Shown: piece by piece, positions 1 to 10,587 of the stretch
How positions within the stretch are numbered: position 1 is the stretch's first letter
Layout: each line of letters starts with the position of its first letter
NCBI GenBank assembly: GCA_019787685.1
Contig: JAHNUO010000014.1
Location: 682,001 to 746,000 of the forward strand
Direction: 5' to 3'
DNA length: 64,000 nt
Source: Chiua virens
Lineage: Eukaryota; Basidiomycota; Agaricomycetes; Boletales; Boletaceae
Notes under the pieces: model-generated
The model's input: only the letters and a program-made list of their open reading frames with translations
Told to the model about the DNA's origin: nothing
Database searches by the model: none
Translations under genes and position numbers: made by a program

Positions 1-11
1 AAGTCAAGAAA

Positions 12-2932
12 ATGGCAAAACGTTCGTACGAAATGAGGGAATACCCAGACCACCCCTCCCACGAAGAACATCGCCTACACCGCAACCGATATACCGAAGC
101 CCTAAAAAGAACGAAAAAGGAACACTGGGAAAACTGGCTAGAAGAGCTCCAGGGAGAAGAAATTTGGATCGCTAACAAATATATCACCGCTGAGCCCTCC
201 CAAATCAAAGCCTCACGTATACCCACACTAACTGTCAAGTGCCCAGACGGTACCACCACATCAGCGGAGACCAACGAACAAAAAAGCGAAGCACTAGCCT
301 CCAGCTTCTTCCCGCCCCGCCCGACTACCTCCTCCGTACCACCAGACCCTATCTACCCAGACCCAGTTCCTAGCCTGGAACCGATAACCGAAGATCAGCT
401 AACCCGAGCGATCAAGAAGCTGAGCCCGCTAAAGGCACCAGGACCCGATGGCATAAGAAACATCGTATTCAAGAAATGTCAAAAGACCCTAGTCCCCCAC
501 CTGCTACGTCTCTTTCACGCCGTATTCCTCCTCAACACTTACTTTAGTCCCTGGAGGGACTTCACCACCGTCGTACTCCGAAAGCCAGGAAAACCAGACT
601 ACACAGTCACGAAGGCATACCGTCCTATAGCCCTCCTAAACACCACCGGAAAACTCCTTACATCCATAGTGACTGACCAACTCTCCTTCCTACTCGAATC
701 ACACCACCTCCTCCCCCCTACTCATTTTGGCGGACGACCAGGCCGATCCACAACCGACTCCCTCCACCTACTAGAAGCGACCATAAAGGACGCGTGGCGC
801 ACCAAGAAAGTGGTATCCGTTCTCTTCCTAGACATCGAAGGAGCGTTCCCAAACGCGGTGACCGACATGCTACTACATAACATGCGCTCCCGGAAAATCC
901 CAGAAGAACTGATACTATTCACACAACGTGTACTCACTGGTCGGCGCACCAGACTCTCGTTTGACGGTTTTACCTCTGATTGGATATCGATCACTAACGG
1001 AATTGGCCAGGGAGACCCACTATCGATGGTAATCTACATCATATATAACTCAGACCTCATCGACGTCGCGAAAGGAAACAAGGAGCTTGCCCTAGCCTTC
1101 GTGGACGACACAGCATTCATAGCAATAGGAGCCAACTTCACGGAAACCCACGCCATACTCAAAGAAATGCTTGAACGCCAAAAAGGAGGCTATGCTTGGT
1201 CGTCTGCCCACAACTCCAAATTCGAAACATCTAAATTCGCACTAATAGACTGCTCTAGGAACCGAAGCAAGGAACATCCTCCCCTCAAAACACGCAACAC
1301 AACCATCCACCCAGTCAAATCCCACAAATTCCTCGGAGTTATAGTTGACAACGAACTTAGATGGAACGACCATGCCAACTACGCAATCGGAAAAGGGGTG
1401 GCATATGTTGCTCAGCTACGTAGACTCTCCAGAACGACCAAGGGTCTCCCACTGACACTCATGCGTAAACTATACGTCTCAGTGGCTCTGCCTAAGATGC
1501 TATACGCAGTCGACGTGTGGTGCACCCCCCCATATCAAGGAAGCGCCGACGACACACCCCAAAACGGCTCGCTGCAGATTACGAAGAAACTCAACATGGT
1601 CCAGCGCACGGCCCTACTGGGAATCACGGGAGCTCTACGATCAACAGCAACAGACACACTAGAAGCCCATGCAAAACTTATGCCAATCCCCCAACGTATA
1701 CACAACCTATGCCACCGCGCTCTCTTACGCCTAGCAGCCACGCCACCCACCCATCCCATTCATAACAAACTAAAACGCGCCTCCAAAAGATTTGTCAGCC
1801 GACACCGCTCGTCCCTCCATTACCTCACCCAAACATTCAAACTATCCCCGGAAAATATAGAAACCATCCATCCTGCCCGGCGACCACCAGACGAATCCCA
1901 CCCCGCAAACATCCACATCGCCCCATCTAAGGACGAATCGATAGCTGAACATGACCGGATCAACACCGGGACCCGAATCTACACAGATGGCTCAGGAGTC
2001 GACGGAATGATAGGAGCGGCAGCAGTCATGTTCACAAGCGACCAAAACCCCAAAACCCTACGCTACCACCTAGGGACTGAGGACGAACACACCGTATATG
2101 AGGCGGAAGCAGTCGGGTTGACACTGGCGGCCCACATGCTAACCACGGAACGAGACATAACCACACTCCTGTACACATCTTTGTGGACAACCAAGCCGCA
2201 ATTAAATCCGGTGACGTCTTCACCACTAAACCGGGCCACTACCTGATAGACCGATTCCTCAACAGTCTCCGCACCGCAATCAGGAAACACAACCTATGCA
2301 AAGAAGATACTCACGTACACTGGCTGGCGGGACACCAAGGTATAATGGGAAATGAACGAGCTGACGAGGAAGCGAAAGCAGTGGCCAGAGACCCGACGAA
2401 AAACACCCCCAGACGCAAACTACCCAAATATCTGAGAGACGACCCACTCCCGCTCAGCGTATCGGCACTCAAACAAGCACAGCGAAAGCAGGAAACGTTG
2501 CGATGGAAGCGCACCTGGACCAAATCCCCACGATACACTCGCATCTCGCGAATAGACGCTAAGCTGTTATCTGGTTCGTTCGTAGACCTCTCGCTGACCA
2601 TCACGAGGAAACAAACAGCATGGCTAATATGGCTACGCACGGGCCACTGCCCTCTCAACGCGTATCTGTACCGTATCGGACAATCTGACACCCCCAACTG
2701 CCAACACTGCGGCAACCTGCCGGAAACCCCAAGACACCTCATCCTTGAGTGTCCTAGATATGCCCGCGAAAGACAAAGACTAACAAACGCACTACGCAGA
2801 AAAGCCCTCGTCCTGCCATACTTACTAGGGGACTCAAAGGCGATACCCCACCTCTTGAAGTTCATCGAAACCACCAAACGCTTCAAAATATGCTCACACC
2901 ACGGAAGGGACACGGTCAACGGACCGCTCTAA
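12..2932 (+). pseudogene. LINE A ORF2 (reverse transcriptase, RNase H, zinc knuckle), 5' part outside window, frameshifted
   Basis: This is the replication protein of a Tad/I-like non-LTR retrotransposon. The first frame (12-2246) starts in the linker after the endonuclease, which lies left of the window. It carries a reverse transcriptase domain with the FGGRPGRST motif near residue 239, a GQGDPLS box and a catalytic FVDD box near residue 363 in place of the usual YADD. RNase H begins at IYTDGSG. Near 2165-2175 a one-base frameshift moves the reading into a second frame that continues to 2932. That frame holds the rest of RNase H (VDNQAAIKSG, WLAGHQG) and a C-terminal CX2CX7HX4C knuckle (CQHCGNLPETPRHLILEC). 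The element is probably inactive because of the frameshift, although a sequencing error cannot be excluded. It resembles LINE C at 30-36 kb: both share THFGGRPGRST and GHYLID. Confidence 0.9.
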
Positions 2933-3435
2933 GGGTCACATCAGAAGAAGAAGGAGAGAAAGGCACGACTACAGAGGACATCAATTATATCACCCTGAAC
3001 CAGACGAACTCATGACGACGACCAAGCGACGCCACCCTTGCCTCGCCACACACCTACAACCCCTGCTACTTAACGCCACTAACTCTTCTTCACTAAGACA
3101 TCTTCTATACGATCCCTCACTCCCAACTATGCCTGGTCGCTTCGGCGCCGAGCATCTGTTTCACCACATAATAAGTCAGCGCGCACAAACCGCGAAAGTA
3201 ACCACCGAAGGTTACCGCTGATTCGAAGTCTGGCTCGCCTAAAACCTCCGGAGGGAACGGAAGGGACCGGTGGGGGCCTTACGCTGGCTCACCGGGGCAT
3301 TCGAGCAGTCAAGGGACGCGGACGGGGGCACAGATGCCCCCAATTACTACCTAGACTATTGTACTGTCCTACATAGGGTACTATACACCCCAACGGGACA
3401 AAAATGGAGTCAAAAAAAAAAAAAAAAAAAAAAAA
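2933..3435 (+). mobile_element. LINE A 3' UTR and poly(A) tail
   Basis: Non-coding sequence follows the ORF2 stop and ends in an uninterrupted run of 24 A at 3412-3435. This is the expected 3' end of a LINE on the plus strand. The base after the tail falls inside a transposase reading frame on the other strand, which marks the insertion point. The matching target-site duplication would lie left of the window. Confidence 0.8.
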
Positions 3436-5171
3436 TGCATCCTTCGTTGTCCACCTCCTGGTTAAACGTTCATTTCTTTTGAATTTAGGGCATCTTTGGC
3501 AAATGCCCCCATGAGCTGACGACTGGTCAAAAATGAATTCGGCAACAGCGTTCGGGTACATTCACTCGAAAAGCGCAACAGCCCGCTTTACCTGTGTCAA
3601 AGTAAGTCGCTCAATTTCAGCATCATTTCAACTTGAGGCTTTCACCTGTTCCATACTAATTTATCATTCATCCAGAATCCGTCATGATTTTTTCCCGGAT
3701 AGATGATCTCACGCGCATTGGTGGATTGCAATCGCTCTCTAACAGGTTGGTGAGAGTTTTCCCCAGCTTGCGCTGGCGATGAGGTGAGCAGCCCGGATTG
3801 CTCAAAAATGAAGTCATGTATTGCATGACCCTGACCCTTTTTTCGCAGTAGCATTTTGCCTTCGCGCACATATACACGACTCGGAGGTCGGAGGTCGTTT
3901 GGACGGAAAATTGATTCGTGTGGAAAATTGGCACATGAAGTCGCTCGCCTGCACCCAGGATTGGTTCAATTGGTTCAAGATCATCATCCGTGTAGGTGCG
4001 TCGCAGTCTGTCGACATGTTAGCTGATGGCTGGCACAGTGTGCATGGCATTTTGGAGTCACTTACCTGTCGTATTCAGCAAATTCCCTCAAAATTTTTAT
4101 TCTAGTACGTGGCCACATCTTCCCGTTCGTATCCATCGACATAGATCCCTTTCTTCACCTCCTTTAGCTCATATACAAGCTTAGCAAGCCATCGGCATGC
4201 AGTTCTCTCCGAGATCTTCCGTCCTCCGGCATCAAAACCCAGTGATGGGAAGATCACCTCGTTGACTCGTTTCGTCGAGCTGATTGGGGTTATCCGACAA
4301 TTATGGCAAGTAAATCTCATTCATTTTGCGTTTGGCTGCTTGCTTACATCACCGTCAGCAAGTACTGTCAAGTGCCGTCGAACCGCTGCTGCAATCCGCT
4401 CATTGTTCAACAATATTAATATTGGGTGGGTGTGATGTCGTCCTTTGCTCACTGGTAGTAACGTGCGGAACCGCTCAACGTAGCTGTATAGACTGCAGAG
4501 CTTTCGGGCCATGTATGGTCCCTTCCTAATCGAGACAGCAACGGCATGACTCGCTTTGCGCTTTAGGGCTTTCACCTTTGGGATACACTGATATCTTGTC
4601 CACAGATCAATGAATTGCTTCAACCGATCGAGATGAAAAAGAGAGGTAAAGGATTTGTATTTCTTGGCCTCGTCCATCAATTTTTTGACTGCGGCGAGAA
4701 CAGGTTCATTGCGTGCTTCCCGGTACCATCGTCATCCTCCGTTGTGTCAAGGAAGTTGACAGCGGGTTCAACATCTGAGTCTGCGTCCGAGTCAACGTGA
4801 TCCTGGATTGGTGGTGTTGCGCGCTGGTGGTCGCTGTTTGACCTGGAGCTCAGGCTGAGTCTGAGTTGGTGGACGACTCGGATAATGCAACGGGGTTGCA
4901 GTTCTTGGGTGCAGAGTCTGCGGACTCTGAATCAGAGGCAACATTCATGGGGCTCGATGGAGATGCAGGCATTGACATAGAGGGGCTGGGGCTTGCAGAG
5001 ACAGCTTGATCCGATTCCCCGCCGGCACAACTGGGGCTTGAAGAATGACGTGATCTTGTGGTTATTCCTTACAGCTTCATGCGATGTGCGGTCACGAAGG
5101 TAGACTGAGGTACGTCCTGCTCCTGAATATGTTGGCATTGATCGCTTTGGTGGCTTCACAGGCTGTGGCAT
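3436..5171 (-). pseudogene. DDE-superfamily endonuclease (transposase) relic, interrupted by LINE A
   Basis: Several minus-strand frames line up in order as one decayed transposase of a type common in Agaricomycetes. A start region with TSHEAVRNNHKITSFF lies at 5171-4932. A block with LKQFIDLWTRYQ and ARKLCSLYSYVERFRTL lies at 4680-4321. The diagnostic ISERTACRWLAKL and KKGIYVDGYERED motifs lie at 4320-4102. KKGQGHAIH and YPGKNHDGFWMNDKLV lie at 3869-3642. A catalytic-region FIFDQSSAHGG block runs from 3561 to 3436. Frameshifts separate the blocks; some may be old introns. The reading stops at the LINE A poly(A) tail, so the last part of the protein would lie beyond LINE A, left of the window. 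Family assignment is from memory of such proteins. Confidence 0.7.
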
Positions 5172-6701
5172 GTCTGGGTGTCTTAGTTCAAGAAACGTTG
5201 ACCGTCATCCTCAACATGAACAGGACCTACGGAGCGGAGAATGTCTGCCCAAAACCTCCCTGCGGTGGTGGCAGCCCGACGGGCACACCTCTCAACATAA
5301 TCATTGGTCTCTCGAATCGTTCAAGTTCGTTTTCAAAGTTATCACCAGTACATCGTCTCTTGCTGGACCTTGTATAGGTGATCTCTGGATTCGAGTCTGA
5401 TTCTTCTGTTGACTCATCATTACTGGTATCGAAAGCCTTGGCTCCAGAGGCACACTGGTGCTTGGCCTGGGCCGTACTAGTATGTTTTAAAGTTTATGTT
5501 TATTCCCCGTCAGACCAATGTCAAAAAGTGAATTACTCTAAGAGCCTGAACGGGAACAAATCTTCACCGTGATTTTTTTAACTTCTGCGATTGTACTTCA
5601 GATGGTGGATTAAGTAACTTTATATGTATAAATTATCTACGTCGCTTTTATCGTTCTCCGAGTCGGGGAGAGCCGTAGATGATAAGCGGTGTAGTGATGA
5701 GATGGCAAGCATTTCTATCTGCGCGCGATGTCCCCACTTTTCTCGGTGTGAGGATCTTTCATGCGGTAGTGGGTTATCTTTCCTTCTAGAAGGATGAGAT
5801 CATTTTTCTGGAGCTCGAGAGGGGAGGGGGAGAGCATGTCCTTCTTGGCTGTTAGAACCTCACGAGCGTCGAGAACAATGTCTGTGTACAAGGGTTAAAG
5901 CGAAGAGTGGATAATTGGTAATCCCCGACTCCCACGTAGTGGGGGAGGGCCAGAAACGCACCGCTCTCTGCCTAGCGACCTGTGGGACATCTTATGTAAT
6001 TTATTGCAGGCATCGGAAACGAGTCGGTTCGAAATTTGAAAGAAACAAAGGAACAAAGGAACATCCTTAATATTCCTTATCGGAGGATGCATGCATGTGA
6101 GTTGTTCTTCATTGTTTCTTGTCGTGCTTGCTAATGAGTTCACAGGTTTGTTGAAAAGGCTGTTTGTCTTGTTCCGCGTGTTCTTGAAGAACGCTTCTGT
6201 CCTCCGGACGGCCCCATGGCACGATGTCAAATACATAGTCGTGCCAATAGTGGGGCACCATATCTCAACCCTTCACTAAAGCCCAATGAGAATGATCTCA
6301 GTGTGCTCGCCACCTTCCATCGGCGAGTCGCACATGTTTGTGTTTATGCATTGGAAGACCGAGAAAACTCTGAGCTCCGTTTCGAATTTTCTCGCAGAGT
6401 CTAGCTAGCCACTCCGTGACAGTCGCTACCCATGTGGCGTCACGGAGTTTGCGACTGTGGTGAGCCTGCCGGTGGGCTCATCGCATATATAATGCACTTG
6501 AATGGTCTTCGAGTTGTTACCCAGCTCACACTCTCGTGAATCACACTGCCTGCCTCTCCTACACTGCCTATCACTCCATGCGCTTTTCTGCATCTCACCT
6601 CTGTCGACGAGACTGATGACCCCGCTGCCAGTGCTGCACTCAATTCTCCACTCACTGTCTCGTTCTGCCACGTCGCGGCTGATCCGATCTCACTCGGCCC
6701 C
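5172..6701. other. Gene-free stretch
   Basis: I see no convincing coding region here. Short open frames in all phases lack recognisable motifs. The 3' half contains the short inverted repeat at 6411-6448 and a TATATAAT stretch near 6485 that could be a core promoter for the open frame starting at 6702, but nothing proves that. Confidence 0.4.
6411..6448. repeat. 10-bp perfect inverted repeat, 18-nt loop
   Basis: ACTCCGTGAC (6411-6420) is exactly complementary to GTCACGGAGT (6439-6448). A second short complementary pair, AGTCGC (6421-6426) and GCGACT just 3' of the right arm, lies beside it in rearranged order. It could form a stem-loop or be a regulatory palindrome; its function is unknown. 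Confidence 0.5.
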
Positions 6702-7503
6702 ATGACAGTTGAATCTATTCCTTCACGGAATAATCCGCACGTTATGCAAGATCAAGCGGAATATTGGGTGGACGGTAGCGGAAGTCTGTTTTGTTTCAAG
6801 TTTCCCGCGCCAGTCGACCGTACTGGACACTATGATCGTATCGGCCCCTACTTTAATCTTCCGCAGACTGGTGTAGGTGTTCAATTCGTATACGGATTTC
6901 ATTTTGCTGAATCATATGACTCACAGTTGGACGTGGCTGCGTTGCAGAAGGCTAGAGATACATGGGCCTCATTCGGTCCAACCCCACACTTGCGGCGACC
7001 AGAGTCACTATTCCGAACATTCGGGATCGTCAAAGTGTCATCATCATGCCCGGAGTCAAAATTCAAGACGGAGACTACGTCAGCTGAGGTTTTCATCAAA
7101 CTGTGCGTGAAACTTTTTTTTCTTTTTTTCAAATTCACGCCCACTGACTTGGAGACACATCTACAGATGGGACATACAGGGCGGCAACAGGCCCGGTAAC
7201 AATGGTTCCCGTATTTATCAGATCATGTTACGAAGCTCCTTCCATACCATTCGTATTCTCAGGATTCCATGTTGTGCACGGCGTTAACCTCTGGTGGGAC
7301 TCCTAGAGGCAAAGCTGCCGCAGCGTCTGGCAAGGGAAAAAATGGTAGGGGAGCCGCGAAAGCGAAAGGAAAGGCCGCAGCGTCTACCAAGGGAAAACGC
7401 AAGGCAGACGACAATGAAGAACTTCTGGTCAGTCCCCATCCAAAAAGAGTCCGGTGGTTGAGGATGTCGACTGGGATATGGTCGACGGTAATGACAAGTA
7501 ATG
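6702..7503 (+). pseudogene. Broken gene of unknown function
   Basis: An open frame from 6702 gives a coding-looking protein with YWVDGSGSLF and DRIGPYFNLP, then degenerates after about residue 105. Another frame continues with IPNIRDRQSVIIMPG and IQDGDY. After a plausible intron (about 7070-7166, ending CTACAG) comes a frame with YRAATGPVTMVPVFIRSCYE and FSGFHVVHGVNLWWDS. After a stop there is an Ala/Lys/Gly-rich tail (GKGKNGRGAAKAKGKAAAS) and an acidic end (DVDWDMVDGNDK). I do not recognise the family. The basic tail resembles a nuclear localisation region. It sits just upstream of a helicase relic and could be part of the same dead element. Confidence 0.35.
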
Positions 7504-7845
7504 CGGACAACTGGATCACACCATTTCTTGGAGAACAATTCATTGACGTTCTTGGCATAATTATACCATTTTGAAAAAAAAAGGCCTGTATGTACTAGTA
7601 TACTCTGTTGTCTTGTCATTGCAATCGTGATGCATCTGTTGTCTTGTTCTTATCAGCAGTCGGGGATTTTGGCGCATTGCGCCGCTACCGATCAACTTGC
7701 CGTCTCGGTAGAATTTTTTATGGATTGCCACTTTGATGCTCGTAGTCCAATACCCTGGGATCCATATGGTGCTCCAACCCCCAAAAAATCTGTGCGATTT
7801 ATTAGTCATCTGCGCGCGAATTAGTGGTCGACAACGCGCGATGCA
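7504..7845. other. Gene-free stretch between unknown relic and helicase relic
   Basis: No feature is supported in this stretch. It holds an A-rich tract near 7574-7582 and short non-conserved frames only. Confidence 0.3.
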
Positions 7846-9235
7846 GGTCCGACTCGTAAAAGGAGCATACACTGGTATTGCTGCCTCGCTCATCGACGGA
7901 AAAACATTGCATGCACTGGCGTTAATGGACGAGAACCTGGTGCACGTGCATTAATAAATCCTACCCAGTTTTGGAAGGAAAAATCGTACTTGATCATCGA
8001 GGAGATATCGCTGGTTTCCTCAAGTTCCTCGCACAATTGTCTGGATCCATTTCTAGGGCGAAGGTGATGAGTGGGGCTCGCAACGAGGGGCTCGCAACGA
8101 AGTTGAGGACCTTCCATTCGGAGGCATGAACATGATTTTAGTTGGTGATATTCATCAGTTTCCACTGGTCGTATCTAAAAAAAGCGGACCACTATACTAA
8201 CCATGCAATACTGCATTGGATACCGCCGAAGAACTGATGGGCCGCAAAATATATGAACAGTTTACAACCGTCATCCGCCTCCAGCAGCAGGTCCGTGTAA
8301 CCGATGCAATGTGGACAGATCTGTTACAACATGTTCGACATGGGAATTCAAGTTGTAGGGCCCAGCACATCGAGATATTGCGCTCGCTTATCATAACCAA
8401 TCCGTCCTGCCCACCGACCGATTTCACGCTTGATCCTTGGAAAAACCACGTTCTCGTTACCCCGATGCATTCTGTTCGGCGATCATGGAACGAACACACG
8501 ACACGTTCGCTGTGCAAACAGGACAGGGAATCGGTATTTCCAGGGCCGCCCTCTTATGCTGGGCGAAAAGTTCGCTGTTGCGAGGAAAAGTCCAGAGGCC
8601 GGGAAAGAGAGGAAGAAAGGGTGGGCTAGCCAAACACAGTCGAGCTTGCAATCGGCATGGAGGTGATGGTGACGTTCAACGTGGAAACCGGTCTCGACGT
8701 CGCCAACGGGTCTCGAGACCAAATCGTCAGAATAACCCTGGACAATCGGGAGACGGCCAACTACAACCACCGAGGGAAGTCATCAAGCTCTCGCTTCCAC
8801 CTTTATATGTTTTAGTAAAATTGCAGCGAACCAAAGCAACTTGAAAACCACTAGAAGATCTTGAGGAGGGAGTTTTACCCCTCGTACCATTGGAGCGCTC
8901 ATTTCAGGTGATTCACGATCGGAACGAAAAAAAAAGTCAGAAGGGTGCAATTACCTCTTACGGCTGCTTATACATTCACCGATCACCGTGCACAAGGATA
9001 GACAATCAACCAAGTCGTAGTAGACATTGACACCCCTCCTACAGCAGAATTCACGGCGTTCAACGCATACGTCGCGCTCTCACGCAGTCCAGGTCGGAGC
9101 AGCATCAAACTGTTGCGGGACCTCGACGACAAAAACTTTACGACACATCCCAACAAACATTTACGGGTCGAAGATCCCCGCCTCAGCAGGGTAACCGCGC
9201 GGTGGTTCAAGCTCAAGGTCCAAGAAGGGAGATGA
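7846..9235 (+). pseudogene. Pif1-family helicase relic of Helitron type
   Basis: Fragments in several plus-strand frames follow the order of a Pif1-like helicase. TGIAASLIDGKTLHALAL lies near 7873. A Walker B-like LIIDEIS followed by FGGMNMILVGDIHQFP lies at 7990-8160. VIRLQQQVRV, a DPWKNHVLVTP stretch, and GMEVMVTFNVETG with ANGSRGQIV follow (8270-8760). The C-terminal TFTDHRAQGQTI and FTAFNAYVALSRSPGRS lie at 8970-9100, ending at the stop 9233-9235. Stops and frameshifts are frequent and the Walker A loop is missing, so the 5' part is truncated. No Rep or DUF6570 domain was found beside it. It represents a different subfamily from the Helitron helicase at 49.4-51.0 kb. Confidence 0.8.
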
Positions 9236-10587
9236 ACTGGAACGGGTGGAAGAAATGCCATGCGTAGAGAACCTATGCAATCATGTAGGCATTCTCCCAT
9301 CAAACAGTTGTGCTATCCAATTCGGATCCCGGATGCGACGGCAAAGCTGTGGAGTCCGGAAGGGACAAATCATGTACAGTCGACTCCCTCCTAACACATA
9401 GGGGGCATAACCTATACTCTCTCATTACCCATAGCTCTTGCCATATCCCGAGTTGGTTTGCAGGTATTTGAGGCTAAGAGCTATGGGTAATGAGCATCAG
9501 TAACCCCATAACCCATAGCCCATAGGTATTCCTGGACCCTGAAAGATGGACCAGGTCTCACTATTCAGTACCCGTCGGCATCTGTGGCCCGCTCCACAGC
9601 CGCATCTTGATCGCGCGCGATAAGATATTGTGTACTTATGTCGGAAAACAAACGTGCGGTGCTGCGGCGGTGCGACGTCCCATTGGCCCCGCCGGCCCAG
9701 CCACCGTCACCGCCACTCGGGTTCCCCCCCACAGCCACCGTTGCTCGCGACTCCGGGCGGGCGGGCGAGACGTCAATGACGATGCGATTGCGGGCGGTCG
9801 AGAACGCGTCCGCGGGTCCTACTGACTACGTGCGGGGCATGTACAAGTGCGACAGCGGTATGGTGCGTGCGGCGAGGCGACCGGAACGCGTGAATGCGAG
9901 CGAGTGAGAATGAAAGAAAAGCAAAGAAAAGAATGAATGAAATTGAAAGAAATTGAAAGAAATTGAAGAGATCACTCAAACCGCGACGAAACCGTGACTG
10001 CGTGGTGGGCTCGAACATTACGGAGATGCGAACGGTACGGAGAACGAGGGCGAACTTCAAGAAAATGACGAGGAAGGTGAGGCAGGAATGTACTAGTAGT
10101 ATAGGCGAGTGCGAGTGAGGGGGTGTGCGCAAACGAGGAGTCAACGCGGGTATCGAAGGTGGACTCGGGGGAGTGGCTCAGTCCAAGGCTGAAGACTGGG
10201 CTCGGAGAGATGGGCACAGACGAGGTGAGCAGTAGGGTGCAGAACGACGACAGCGAGCCCGAGCGCCGGAAGAGAGGTGCCAGTGGCGACAATGTGGCAG
10301 CCTCCAAGTCGTGACGCTCGTCCGTCTTGACGACGAAGCTCGTGGCGTGGCCCGGGCATTCATTCGGCTGCCACTCCCGACGAGCAGGACCGACGGGTCT
10401 GCGGTCGGGGCGTGCTCTCACCGCGTTCACGTCGTGCTGCGTATATTGCGTGGAGAAGGGCGGTGTGGCCACGCTCGGCCTGTGGATAGGCAGCGAGAAA
10501 GGTGGCATCATCGGAATCGTACCTGTGCGGTGGCATCGTACGTGATCAGCGCGGTGGACAGGCTCGGTCGGAGGGTCCAGCGACGAC
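9236..10587. other. Gene-free GC-rich stretch downstream of two convergent relics/genes
   Basis: It contains the 19-bp inverted repeat at 9421-9494 and a cluster of CCCATA-type words (9505-9530). A GC-rich segment with open frames on both strands shows no domain. The long minus-strand frame at 9972-10613 is Pro/Ser-rich and overlaps the recombinase stop, so I treat it as a compositional artefact. Confidence 0.4.
9421..9494. repeat. 19-bp perfect inverted repeat, 36-nt spacer
   Basis: CTCATTACCCATAGCTCTT at 9421-9439 is exactly complementary to 9476-9494. It starts 186 bp after the end of the helicase relic. Such a hairpin could belong to the 3' end of a Helitron, but no adjacent CTRR terminus is clear. 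Confidence 0.6.

Noticed and set aside
2311..2919. 202-codon minus-strand frame
   Set aside because: It is antisense to the RNase H and zinc-knuckle part of LINE A.
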